The notes under the pieces were generated by a model. The model searched no databases, was not told where the DNA came from, and was given only the letters and a program-made list of their open reading frames with translations. From Argentina anserina (Eukaryota; Streptophyta; Magnoliopsida; Rosales; Rosaceae), in NCBI RefSeq assembly GCF_933775445.1, contig NC_065872.1, positions 19,902,001-19,966,000 of the forward strand: a stretch of 64,000 nt of DNA. The letters are read 5' to 3'. Below, piece after piece: positions 45,098 through 58,700 of this stretch (positions within the stretch are counted from its first letter, which is position 1; each line of letters begins with the position of its first letter). Both the position numbers and the translations under genes were made by a program.

Positions 45098-45485
45098 CTC
45101 GGATAGAATGACCTTCACTCACTTAAACGGCCATAACTTCTTCGTCAAAATAGATATCAGCAAACCGTAAAATGTTCTGGAAAGTAGACACCCGTGGCTT
45201 TCCAGTGACATAAGGTTCACAACCTCATCCGATCGGAGCAATTCACAATGCTCTGTCGAAGTTGACTGACTTGCAAATTTCCGGACAGAACTGTCCTACT
45301 TTGCTAAAACGGCCATAACTCACTCAATATGATAGCTATGAACGAATGGTTGGTGTCCCTGGAAAGTAGACACACAGACCTTTCCAACGGTACCAATTTC
45401 ACCATATTTCATCGAGCAAGCTGTCTTGTAGTATCGTTGAAGTTGACCTACGAAACTGGACAGATTCTGATTTGTCACATTCAAT
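45098..45485. repeat. Two diverged direct repeats of about 190 bp
   Basis: Units start with aacggccataact at about 45,130 and 45,308 and share ctggaaagtagacac, a cctttcca-type word and gttgac words in the same order. They lie near the 3' end of the Copia internal region. Confidence 0.65.
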
Positions 45486-47540
45486 GTGTCTTTCACAAAA
45501 GAATGGGTTAATGGACCAATGAAGGACTGATTTTGGTCCACAACGGAACCGTACGCATCCTCTATGCTACCAGTGTCGACTGCTACACCAAGGCGTACGT
45601 TGATGTTGCTGGAGCTGCTGGCGGCGTTGGTGTGGATAGGATTTATGTTGGTTCACTAAGTGTAGAACTAAACCCATGTCAAAGAAGCAATGCAAGTCCA
45701 ATGACAATGCATAGGCGCATAGTTAATCACGTCATAATGAAAGCAATAGTGTCCCAACAACACTAACATGTATGAATGTATAGCTCATTGAATCTCTTCA
45801 TCATCTATACTTAGACGGAATAGAGAATCAAGAATTAGCTTCATATGAACACATATGGGTATGAGTTCTTGCAACCGATTGTAGTACGTTCTCTCGAACG
45901 TCGCAATCTGATTACATAAGCTCTCCGTGGTCTGGAGACATTTAAAGTCCCTCGGGCACTCTCATATCTGCGTCAAGATCCCTTTACAGATATTCTATGA
46001 CCACTATCATATGCTGCAAATCAGTTTTCATGGACACTACTACTGATCAAGTAGCGGAAAGCAATTATGTCCATAACGAGAGAATATAACGCATCGTAGT
46101 CAATACTAGGATAATGAGACAATCTTCGCACCATAAGTCCTGCATATATCGCATGACTTCATCTTTCTCATTACACTTACGAACAACGACCAACATAACA
46201 AGTCTAGTTCAGCATGTATTGATTCTTTCCACTTCGGTCAAGTTGCTCATCGTTGATGCTTTACAACAGAATAAGAGCATAAGCGAATACATCATCAATC
46301 ATGGGAGATCAATCCATTAAATACACGCGCGCGCTGTATATGATCAATTTGTGAGATTTCTATTCTTCTCTAACATCAACAAAAGGAGTCTGTAGCGTCC
46401 CACAAAAACTTAGTTGATACACATGTTTAGAGAATATCTCTTGATGATGGGCGAAATACTTGTGCCTACGCATCTCGCTTCTTTATGGTTTTGATTCCAG
46501 AGAATAATGGTCTCCCCCTCATCTAGGCAGGAGCCAAGACCGAAGCTATGACCCTTACTAGTCCATCTTTGCGTTTGCCGCCCTTGTTTTGTGGTGCAAT
46601 ACTACGGGCGCCGACAACACCACAGCGTACGATGGTGCCATCGCCGGCTTCCTTCCCACTGTCAGGGATGGTGCCAACGGTGCTAGGACCAGGTCATATG
46701 AAATTCTCTCATATTCTGAGAGTTCCAACCTTACCGGCACATTACAGCATTTATGTGCGATCTCGTCACTTTCGCAATATCGGTAAAGTCATTGAGCATC
46801 AAATTTTTGACTTTTTGGAGGTAGATAATGCGTTGCACATTTGCTCACTTTGAGTAGTACGGGATCTTAATGAGACATAGTGCCACACCACGTCAATTCC
46901 TGGCGTTAAAACCGGAATGAGAGCATTCCATATCTCCCCCTAACGACGGGAAGTATGTCTCATCAAAGTGACCGTCTGCTAATATCGCAAGATAGAGATC
47001 AACGGTTATAGATTGGAAATAGCGGACAAGTGTTGGTGATTCATAAATCATAACCAACCAGAATACTTAATCGTTTCAAGTAGACCCATTGAGATAACTA
47101 CAATAGAGGTACATAAACAACTTCAACTAAATAGGCGTTTAATGAAAAGAATATTGGAATCGTATCCAGTAACCATCTGGTACGCACTAAACGCTTGGCA
47201 AGTTGTGGGTCTGAAACGAATAAGTGTCGTTGCATGCAACATCATTACATAACCCCATGCAAAAATCGGCAGGTTAGTACCCATAACCAAGTCCGAGCTC
47301 TGCTAGATCGTACAGTGAATGAACATGAGGAATAATATGTTCAACGACGATCCCAGTAGATATGCACAATGAAATCATCAAAGTCGTGGAGGTGAACTCT
47401 CCAATGGTATCCAATCAAATAGATTTGAGAGCATGGGAAGGGTGGTGAGCCCTTAGGATGATGATCATAGCTAAAAACTTTAGTGAATGCAGCGTTTCTT
47501 GTGGAAAGCAAAGCGACGTGTGACCAACGCGTCGGTGCTC

Positions 47541-47912
47541 TTAACCTATACCATAAAAATACCGAAAAATGTCCGCATTCGGTTGGATAGGGTCCACTAA
47601 TGTCACCTTAAATATTTCGTAAGAATGGAATGTTCTCGGTTGGAGCCTTAGCAAATAAGGACTTCCTTGAAATCTAGCAAAAGAACAAGCTTTGCAAAAT
47701 GAGCGATGGGCATTAGAGATTACCATGGAGGCATTAGAAAACACGGGAGACATCACAAGCTCCTGTAAAGGATGGGATGCCGTCACCGATGGCCTAAGTG
47801 CCATGGAGCCGCCGAGAAGGGCAGACTCGGCCTCACCGTGCATGGCACGGATAGGCACGACCTCACCGTGTGGAGCACGGGTGAGGTGGTCCTCCAATCG
47901 CTTCGTGAACAT
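47541..47912 (-). pseudogene. Copia GAG-pre-integrase / integrase relic
   Basis: Minus frame with CKACSFARFQGSPY, then EIFKVTLVDPIQPNADIFRYF, which correspond to the end of the Copia zinc-binding region and the start of the integrase core (family GDICGPIxPxxGxFRYF). The first catalytic Asp reads in VDPIQP. The N-terminal 60 residues look unrelated. Confidence 0.6.
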
Positions 47913-48272
47913 GAAAAATAGATGATAATGTGAATTTCAAAAAACTCAAATCATCATATCTTGTTCAAAATGACCAAAAAACGATCATGTCAAAACCGAG
48001 GAGACAGCAAAACCGAACCCATGATTCAAAGAATCTTGAGTTGCTTATAGCTACTGCTGCAGACAAGCAAAGCTATGTCTGCAGGCTAACAAAACTACTG
48101 TCTAAGCTTGAAAAAGCTATTGTCAATGAAATCTGACAGATTTATTCCTCTCCATTCTTACGCCGACGGGAAGATGCCGGAGGCCGGAGACGACGGCGGT
48201 CGGCGGCGGAGAAGATAAAAAAATTTCTAGGGCTCTAAAAATTCAGGGTTTTAGAGCAACGTGCTGATAACG

Positions 48273-48456
48273 TGTTTCAGGATGATATAATTGTGTATTA
48301 TTGAATGATATGGGGGCCTATATATAGGCATTATAAAACCACAATCCCGTAGGATTCGAAGTCATAATCTATTACGGAGATACTAATCTATCTCCTAACA
48401 GGAAACCTATTAGGCTCAGACACACATAAGAGTAGAATAGTAATTTTTCCGGAACA
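48273..48456 (-). repeat. Copia 5' LTR (184 bp)
   Basis: Mirror of the 3' LTR. Its outer end (48,456) is the boundary with the stromal processing peptidase upstream region. Confidence 0.92.
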
Positions 48457-48759
48457 ATTTTATGTATAATTTGCTATTTTTTTATAAACCACAGTTGCGT
48501 CAAACACATATCATGGGCAAAGCGTCAGCGTGCTAATTATATAGCCGCGCCATGACTCCGGGTTTGGGTCGGCCAAGAAAATATACAAATGGGAAGAAAG
48601 AAAAAAGGAAAGATAAAAAAAAAAAAGAAATAAAAACGTTATGAGTGAAAGAGGTCGGTCGTTAGTATAACCAACGCTGTAGCGCTACCTCTTCCCTATT
48701 CTTCTTCTCAATCTCCGTACAAGTCCGCCATCACTGCCTGCTTCTGTTCTCATCATAGC
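48457..48759 (+). promoter_or_regulatory. Promoter and first 5' UTR exon of SPP
   Basis: About 300 bp between the Copia LTR and a consensus donor (agcGTAAGT, GT at 48,760-48,761). A CT-rich leader (about 48,690-48,750) is typical of plant 5' UTRs. An acceptor ACAG at 49,312-49,315 just before the ATG suggests a 5' UTR intron of about 555 bp. The exact transcription start cannot be read. Confidence 0.6.
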
Positions 48760-49316
48760 GTAAGTATATCTATTTCGAATTTCGATAACAAATTGGGGGA
48801 AAATTTTTAGGGTTTAAACCCTGCTTTATTAGACGTAATTAATTTTTTGGATTCTTGTTACTTATTTTACATCAATTCAATCCTCAGTGATGAATATATG
48901 AATTAGATGATGCCTTAGTTCTTGGCGTTGTATTGTTTGTTTCTTCGTCTAAATCTTAGTTGAATTGATAGTTTAGTTGAATTCTGTAATCTATTGAATC
49001 TTTTGGACTTTGAACGGAATCAGGGGAGTTGATGATTCTGTGTTCAATCACTACTTCCATATTACTCTGTGTTCTTCATTGCTAAGTTACGATGCCGAAA
49101 GCCCGAAACCGCAGTTTAGTGATTCTATGAATTTTGAGACTTTGTATGCAAAGATTTATCATATTCTTTTTGTCAATATTGGAAAATAGAACTTTTTATA
49201 TTTTTATTAGTAAATTTCTTCTTCGAAAGACTACGAAATGATATATCCCTATTCGTTGTAAGTAGCAGACTTTGTAGGTCGCTAATACTTGATGTTTTAA
49301 TACGTCTGTGGACAGC

Positions 49317-52300
49317 ATGGCAGCGATAAGTTCTTTGGTGGGAAGTGTTCCCCAAATCATTCCGTCGTCGAAAATATGCAGAGATGATGGTTATTCAAGA
49401 AGGCGGGCGAAGAATTCTGTGGTCTCCATTCGCGGCTCTCGTCTACCCCTCTTTTCTTCTCAGACCAGGTATTTTGTTCTATGCCACTAGTTTTGAACCT
49501 AATGGATTATTTTATCCCTGCTGATTTGGTTAGCCCTTGACTAATTAGACAAGTAACTATGTATACTTATAGATGATTTCAATCATAAAAATATTTGTAT
49601 TTTAAATAAGAAAATGAAATTGACTAAAACTTGAACATAACTTAACTCGTATATATTGCAAATCAAATAAGTTCATATTCCTAGCCTGCAGTGTTGTGTT
49701 GACTTGAATATAGCGCACAACCCATTTATGGAAATTTAATAATTACTTTGTGCTATGTAATAATGTGTATCACTTAATTGTTAATTTTCTATTATATAAT
49801 ACCATTGGTATGACTGAGAAATTTCATTATTTTCTGGGCATTTTTGTGGATGAAAGAAGTCTGCTTGATGTTGGTCCCGGTAGATCAAGTTTACTAAGAA
49901 AGAAGAGTAGTAGTTGGGAACAGCGTATCTCCATATTTGGAGAGCCTTTGATTGGAGCATCTTTTCCACAAAAGTATAACAGCATTTCTAGCTCCTTTTG
50001 CAAAAGTAGATGCTCTTCCTGGCAAAATAGAAGCCGTCATCGCCTCAGGATGTCCACACCAAGTGCCTTTCCTGACAGAACTTCTTTCAGTTTATCCAAC
50101 CGTAAACTTGAGAAGGCTTTTGTAAGTGATAAACCCAACTTTACTTCTATTGGAATTTTTCAAATCCAACATCTTTGTACAGTTTGGAATGGATTGGCTC
50201 TAATTTCTCTTCCTCTGGGCTGTAGAAATATTCACCACAGGAATTGTTGCAATTTTTTGAAATGTTGCTCACTGATTGACCTAAATTATATTCTCTTACA
50301 TTATATGGTTTTTCCTTGTCGCTTTTCTTTCACACAGATGTTGTAGGTTGATTGGAAATGGTTTATTTAGACTCCCTTGATACAATATAATGTGAATACT
50401 AAATGCCTTGTGTTTCCCATTTTTTATTTGACCATATACATATATTGATATATTTTTAAGGTTTTAATTAGAAACATTACTGTACTCTGTACTACTAGTC
50501 ATGCTTCAAGACATTTCCTGATTATACTGATCCATATATTTTTAGGTGAAGGATGTTCATATTCCATTTGCAACTGTTGGGCCAGATGAGCCACATGCAG
50601 CAAGTACATCCTGGCCAGGTGGTATTCTTGAGAAACAGGAGCCAGATTTAGTATATTCTGGAGTAGAACAAACAGAGGTAGAGGCATTTCTAAGCTCTGA
50701 ACTTCCATCTCATCCAAAGCTGTATCGAGGACAACTAAAAAATGGGCTGCGCTATCTGATTTTACCAAATAAAGTTCCGCCAACGAGGTTCGGCCTCTCT
50801 AAGAGCACATCTTATTGGCTTATATTTCTCTTATTATGTTGAAAGATATTGTTTAGGTTTTTTTTTTTTAACTCATACATATATTTTTACAAAGAACACA
50901 TTTGTTGGAGTTTTAGGTTTGAAGCACACATGGAAGTGCATGTTGGATCAATTGATGAGGAAGAGGTTGAGCAGGGGATTGCACATATGATTGAACATGT
51001 TGCTTTCCTTGGAAGTAAGAAACGCGAGAAACTTCTTGGGACAGGGGCTCGATCCAATGCTTACACCGATTTCCATCATACAGTGTTTCATATTCATTCG
51101 CCAAGTAGTACAAAGGTTTCTCCCTTCACATTATGCTTACTGGTTGGATATGATTTTTAATTTTTGAATTTAGTTCTGATATTTTTATATTACTTAAGTC
51201 AACACCAAAGTTAATTAATACATGGAATATTTAGTCATTCTGGGTATGATGGGCTAAACATAATGCTTACATTCATTAATATGAGCGAATTTATGAATTT
51301 TTCTTGTTAAACGACTCTAATATTTTGAAAAGAAAAAAAAATTGGAAAGAAAGAAAGACTTGAAACATCATGTCCTTAACAGAAGAGAGATTTATAATAC
51401 CAAGAGTCATGTACACTTTGATATGAAAGGAGAAATTGTAAAATCAATAATCATGATTGGTGAAGGTCATGAAAGGAGCAGATAGGTAGAAGCTGAGAAT
51501 TTTTAGGGAGGCTTGGCGGAGCTGGGTGTATGTAATAGGGTGTTAATGTTTTCCTTTCAAGTAAATTTTCATGATAATAAGGAAAAGGGCCCTTGTCTGC
51601 CTAGTGGGCTTCTGGTCAAATTAAATTAAATACTATCTTTCCTCCATTTTCTAGTCCGGTTGTAGTTCCTTCTGTTTTATTTCCTGTAGCTTACTTAGAA
51701 ATTCTTGTTTCTTGTTTCTGGTTACCTCTTGCAATGAAAGCCTTTTTTTTATTTTCCAGAAAGGTAACAAAAAAGTAATTAAGATTATCACAATCTAGTA
51801 TCTTATAAATATATTGACAACAATATGTTGCTTTACAGGATTCTGATGAAGATCTCCTTCCCAATGTGCTGGATGCCTTGAATGAGGTAATAGTGATCAA
51901 TTGTCTGTTATGAATGCACTACATGCTTAGTATGGACTCATTCTAGTCTTTCAATCTAAAACTTATATATTTTTTTTTTGAGAAGATCTAAAACTTATAT
52001 TTTTACCTTACATATTATTATTTATATATTTTTGAAAAAAAAAGATATTAGGAGGTTTGTAGTTTTAAGGTCTCATTTGCTTCTGCTTCATGCATGCTAC
52101 AGATTGCTTTTCACCCGAAATTCCTTTCTTCTCGTGTTGAGAAGGAACGACGGGCTATACTTTCAGAACTACAGATGATGAATACAATAGATTATCGCGT
52201 TGACTGCCAGGTTTGGACTAGGGAGGTTGATTATATATTAACTTGTTATTGAATTTGTACTTCCAAGCATCATCTGAACTTGTGCATGGTTTCATCTGGA

Positions 52301-55300
52301 GCACAGTTATTACAACACCTGCACTCTGAAAACAAGCTAAGCAGAAGGTTCCCGATTGGATTAGAGGAGCAGATTAAGAAGTGGGATGTAGATAAAGTGC
52401 GGAAATTTCATGAGCGATGGTACTTCCCTGCAAATGCAACCTTATACATTGTTGGGGACATTGAAAACATCTCAAAAACAATTTATCAAATTGAGGTATC
52501 CAAGACTTCATCCTTTATCATGGATAGTAATTAATGATTCACTTCTAGAGTCATGGACAGACTAATTTTTACTGCAGGCTGTCTTTGGACAAACTGGTCA
52601 AGAAAATGGGTCTGCTCCTACGCCTAGTGCGTTTGGTGCAATGGCTAGTTTCCTTGTCCCGAAGCTTTCAGCTGGCCTGACTGGAAACTTTCCCACTGAA
52701 AGATTGTCTGATTCCATTGATCAAACAAAATTCCTTAAAAAGGAAAAGCACTCTGTCCGTCCACCTGTGAAGCATAATTGGTCTCTGCCTGGAAGTAGTA
52801 TGGATTTGAAGCCTCCACAGATTTTTCAGCATGAATTGATACAAAATTTCTCATTTAATATGTTCTGCAAGGTACAAGGCACAAGGCACTGTAGAGTTTT
52901 TCCACTTATGTACTAATTAAGTTGTGTATCTATTGAATCTTGAGCATTTTCAGTCTGACATAATTCTTAACTAATATGTTTATTGATTTGTGATCACAAA
53001 ATTTTACTGGTATTCCACACACCGTCTTCTAAGCATGTACTGTGGAACTATTGCAGATTCCTGTGAACAGGGTTCAAACTTATGGTGATTTGCGAAATGT
53101 TCTAATGAAGAGAATATTTCTTTCTGCTTTGCATTTCCGAATTAATACAAGATACAAGGTCCACTTTTAGACTCACCAAATTTTCAGTTTTGTACCATGG
53201 CAAAAGTTGCTACTTTGCCGGATTCCTTTTATGTTCTATATTTGAGTATCTTCATGATACTTCATGCACTGACTTAGATAATATTTGAAAATTTCAGAGT
53301 TCAAATCCACCATTTACTTCAATTGAATTGGATCATAGTGACTCTGGAAGGGAAGGATGCACAGTTACTACTCTTACTGTAACTTCTGAACCCAAGAACT
53401 GGCAAACTGCAATAAGAGTTGCTGTTCATGAGGTTTGCGTTTCTGTCTTGCACTACTCTGGAATTGAAAAACTTGTTTATGGGTTTTTATTGTAGTACGC
53501 ATGCTATCAATACTGAGAAGTTCTGTACTGCCAATAGATGGGACCTTGACAATATTGCAACATTTACAAAGTCAACCTTCATTTTATCTCAAAAAGAAAA
53601 AAAAATTTGACCATGGAACATAACTCTTCACCTTTTATGCTTATTTTTATATATATCCCCTTATCTCACAGCAATGAATCAACAACATATTTGATTTCCT
53701 TTTGTTTTTTTTTTCTGTTATGAAACTAAGAATAATGAATGACCACTTAGACGTCTTGGTCTACAAGCTGTAAACAGTGTATACTGTGTTCCCTAAATTT
53801 TTTTTTCTTTGTTGTTCTGTGTAGGTTAGAAGGCTGAAAGAGTTCGGTGTTACTGAGGGTGAATTGACACGTTATATAGATGCTCTATTAAAAGACAGTG
53901 AGCATCTAGCGGCTATGATAGATAATGTATCTTCAGTTGATAATTTGGATTTCATTATGGAGAGTGATGCACTGGGCCACACTGTAATGGATCAGAGACA
54001 AGGGCATGACAGTCTGGTTGCTGTTGCTGGAACTGTTACTCTTGAGGAGGTAATAATTAATCATTCATTATTTGTTAGTGTCACTTGGTATTGTAATTTA
54101 AGTGTGTGCATATATATATATTATAAAAACCAGATATGAGAACATGTAGACTGTTTGTATTTTGATTGTACAGAGCACATAATATGTTCCGGGCTGTACA
54201 ATTTAGATGATGATGCAATTTAGAGGGTCTGAGGCTTGTAATGGATAATGTAGTTTCATTGTTTTTTTGCTCCTGAAAATTGGATAAACAACTAAGTTGA
54301 TTTTTTGAAGCAAATATATTGTTTTTTATTCTTTAAAATGAAGTCCCAAAATATTGTCTAATCCTTGAACTTTATATTTATTAAATTTTCAGTTATTTTG
54401 TTTTTTTTTCATTTTTCTAATTTTTTTGTAATTGTGTAGGTTAATTCTATTGGTGCCAAGGTGTTGGAATTTGTTGCTGATTTTGGAAAGCCTACAGCAC
54501 CCCTTCCTGCAGCAATTGTTGCTTGTGTTCCAAAAAAAGTGCATGTTGATGGAAAGGATGAAACTGAGTTCACCATTTCCCCTGATGAGATTACAGCTGC
54601 TACGAGAGCTGGATTGGAGGACCACATCGAACCTGAGCCAGAGGTGTTGTTCCTTATAAACTTGGCCTGCTTCCTCCCTTAACTTCGTTGTTTGGATATC
54701 TCTGGAAAGTTCTTCCTGACTACATTGTTTTCTGGTCTTCTGTTTTTGTTTGTGCAGCTTGAGGTCCCAAAAGAATTGATATCTTCATCGCATTTACAGG
54801 ATTTAAGGCAGGAACGCATGCCATCCTTCATCACCTGTAGTCCAGAAACAAGTATGACAAGAATTTATGACAAGGAAACAGGGATCACTAGAGCTCGTCT
54901 TTCAAATGGGATTTCTGTAAACTACAAGGTATCTCTTGCTTATGTTTTACTTGGACTTGGTCGTATACTTGTTTTTTAGTTTCTCTTCTATTGAATAAAG
55001 TTTCAGCGCTCATCACTGTATAAGAAGATTGAATTATATGAATATGTGGAAGGATGATGTAGCTTGATCACATCACGTCATACATTATTGTGGGCTATAT
55101 TAGCAGTGGTGTAGCTGAGATTGATTGTCATTTAAAACTTCAGATGCCATGCCCCAGCTATATTTTCTCTAATTTGTGTGCTTACCAATGCAGCAAACTC
55201 GCTGCTTAGGAACTAGGATCTACAAGCTCTTAAGATTTAAGGAGTTAAACACTTACAGATTTTAGGAATTATGATTCACTCCCAGGTTTCTCACCTTTAT

Positions 55301-55741
55301 TAGGCTACACACCCTAGTTAAGGCTTCACACCGATCCCATCACAGGAGAACTCAGAAGCATCTGATAATTCTCTCTGTTTTTTTTTTTGAAACGAAGATA
55401 ACTCTTAATTAATAAAACATGATACAGTAATTTGGCGCTTGCACTTATACTAGAGCATATAACTGACAAACTAGTGTTAAAGACTCATTAGGACTCTTGA
55501 AGGAAATCTTAAAACTTCTAAACTGAAATAACACTTTAAAAAGACACAAAGCAGAAACTTGAAAGAACACAAATGTTAGAGACTTATAGAATCAGACTTA
55601 GCTTCCAAGCTGCTGAAATCATAACGAGAGCAATTAATCAAGCCCCTGGAAAGAGAATGATTAGATAAACTCTATCCATTTCTTTTGCACATAAGCCTTT
55701 AATGGTTTGACTGTGATGTCCTCAGCACTTACTTCCACGGT

Positions 55742-55773
<32 letters not shown>

Positions 55774-58700
55774 GAGTAATAGCTACTAACACTTATTCAT
55801 GTGTTTCTTTTATGACTTAATCAAAGATTTCAAAAAGTGAGGCTCGGGGAGGTGTGATGAGGCTTATAGTTGGGGGTGGACGGGCAACTGAAAGTTCTCA
55901 ATCAAAAGGTTCTGTTGTTGTGGGTGTACGTACTCTTAGCGAGGGAGGTCGTGTTGGCAACTTTTCAAGGGAGCAGGTATGCTATTACTCTCTTATTCCC
56001 CTTTGTAAATTCTTTTTTATAGTGCTGCTCAATATAGGAGATTCTATTTATTGTGAGCCGTGTTACAATGTTTTACATACAGCTTCAATTGATCCCACTG
56101 TTTTGGGTCAAGGAGTTTTTTTTCCTTTGGGTTTTGGCTTTAGTGTCTTCTTGTTTTGTTATATGTTGATCAACTCCTTTCTTCAAGAAGCAAACTTGTG
56201 TTCCTTATAGGGGAAAGAAAACCTACCCCGCAAATTATTTTTAATTCCAGTATTCTATAGTATTCGATGTGTCTTGTACTGATGATGTTCAATTATTCAT
56301 TGAAGCCAACTTACATTACACTGATTACAGTAATTGCAAGAATAGACATGGCTTAGTAATGATAGGAGAACCTGGTGAATATACTTAGATTATTTTATAT
56401 GGTATTGTATAATAATTTTTTAAATAAGTATACGTAGCTGCGCTTAGCTCATTTTGAGATCGTTACATATACATGCATGATTGTTCTCAGGTAGAACTGT
56501 TCTGTGTGAATCACTTGATTAATTGCTCATTGGAGTCAACAGAGGAATTTATTTCTATGGAATTCCGTTTCACTTTAAGAGATAATGGGATGCGTGCCGC
56601 TTTCCAATTGCTTCACATGGTACTTGAGGTAATCCGATGGTGACTTTTAGTCTTTGTCCTAACTTTTGGATTTTGTGGGTTCATTTCTTGTTATTTATGT
56701 CCGCATGTTTGGTCCATGTCTTGTACAAGTCATCTCCAATTTATAGGCATGCATTATAAAGTATTATAAAGTATAAATTCTAGGACAGATGATTGACAGT
56801 AATGGTTGCTGACTTGCAGCACAGTGTATGGCTCGATGATGCATTCGATAGAGCAAGACAATTATATTTTTCGTATTACCGCTCCATCCCCAAAAGTTTG
56901 GAGCGCTCAACTGCTCACAAACTCATGTTGGCAATGTTGGATGGGGATGAGCGTTTTGTAGAACCTACACCATCGTCCTTACAAAATTTAACTTTGCAAT
57001 CTGTTAAGGATGCAGTGATGAACCAATTTGTTGGCAATAACATGGAGGTGTGCTTTATCCCACCTGCTGATTTTTTTTTCTGCCAAATAATAAACATTCA
57101 TTCATATAAGCTGTATGCATGTGTTTAGGTAAGTATTGTTGGGGACTTCACTGAGGAGGAAATCGAGTCGTGTATTCTTGATTACTTGGGAACAGTACAG
57201 TCAGCAAAAAATTCTGATATTGAGCAGAAGTATGATCCGGTTGTGTTTCGAGCATCTTCTGATTTGCAGTCTCAAGAAGTGAGTAGTTATAGATAATAGA
57301 TCTATTTGGATGATTGAATGCTTATAATGGTTTTGATGATTACATGTCTATAAATGTTGGACCTATGCTTACAGTTTTTTTGCCTCCAAACAGGTGTTCT
57401 TGAAAGATACAGATGAGAGAGCATGTGCATATATTGCAGGTCCCGCACCAAATCGTTGGGGTTTTACTGTTGACGGTAAAGACCTGTTTGAGTCTATTAC
57501 TGATATCTCTTCTAGTGATGGTGAGTTGCATTGAAATTGGAATTAGATATCAAATTTTATCTTTTTGGGATGTACTTTATGTGGTGAGGAATGGATTTTT
57601 TGAGCTCGATTTTGTCAAATTGCAGATGCGCAGCTGAAATCTGAAGAGCTAGTTGTGGAGACTCAGCATAGTCAAATTGATCTACAAAGAAAACTCCGTG
57701 GTCACCGGCTTTTCTTTGGCATTACAATGGGGCTCCTAGCTGAGATTATAAATTCCAGGTATGTCTTTTCCTGGGAAGTACAGAATTATCTGTCTTTGTT
57801 CTTCCGTATTCATTATCTGCTTTCTCTGTAATAGTGACCAAAATTGTCTTTTTTTCCCACTCTATGAGTCTTCCCTGGGAGGTTTTCTGATTTCTTTACA
57901 GCCATTTTGTAGCAACCACAACTTTATCTGAACATGAATGTTGGAGGTTCTGTTTAGTACCGAGACAGTGATATTTGTTCATCTCTTAAAGCCTCTGTTT
58001 CTAATGTAATAGGTTCTATTTTTCTGTTCCATTTAGTTAGACTGGAAAGCTCTTTTAGGTTGAGAGATAGGACTATTGGAGGCTTGTTAATCAAATTTGG
58101 TTTGGTGAGGAATGGATTTTTTGAGCTCGCTTTGTCTGATGACACTCTACGTGATTAGATTTGAGGGCTATGATGAGTCCCGCATCAAGACAACCTTACG
58201 TGTCATAAAATGTCTTAACATGCATTTTGCATTTGAATCACCGATCTCTAGTTATCTGAGTTTGTGATAGTGTTACCTTTTATTTACGTTTATTGTCAGT
58301 AATGTAATGTAACATGCTCGTTGCAGACTCTTTACTATGGTCAGAGATTCGCTTGGCTTGACATATGATGTGTCGTTCGAGTTAAACCTTTTTGATAGGC
58401 TGAATCTCGGATGGTATGTCATATCTGTAACATCAACTCCTGGCAAGGTGCGTTATTTAGATTTATATTGAGCCAAACTATATTCGGTTATTCCAGTCTC
58501 ATAGGTTTACCTGTAATATCAGGTTCACAAAGCAGTTGATGCCTGCAAGAATGTCCTTAGAGGTTTGCATAGCAACAAGATTTCCCAAAGGGAGCTGGAC
58601 AGGGTTAATTTCTTCTCTTTTGCTTTACCCTTCCAATTTCTTCTTCTTCTTTTTTGTTTTTTTGTTTTTGTTTTTGTTTTTTTGTTTTTTAAAAACAAAA

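Larger units (their letters stand above)
44514..48456 (-). mobile_element. Copia retrotransposon, decayed
   Basis: 184-bp LTRs at both ends; polypurine tract (minus aagggggag) beside the left LTR and CGTTATCAGCACG beside the right LTR, the primer-site region seen in many plant Copia elements. Flanking gtttt/atttt gives an imperfect TSD. The internal 3.6 kb holds a GAG-pre-integrase/integrase relic but no intact frame. It ends about 300 bp upstream of the stromal processing peptidase 5' UTR end. Confidence 0.85.

Noticed and set aside
49750..50346. Single-exon gene of 198 codons
   Set aside because: It is SPP exon 2 read through into both neighbouring introns.
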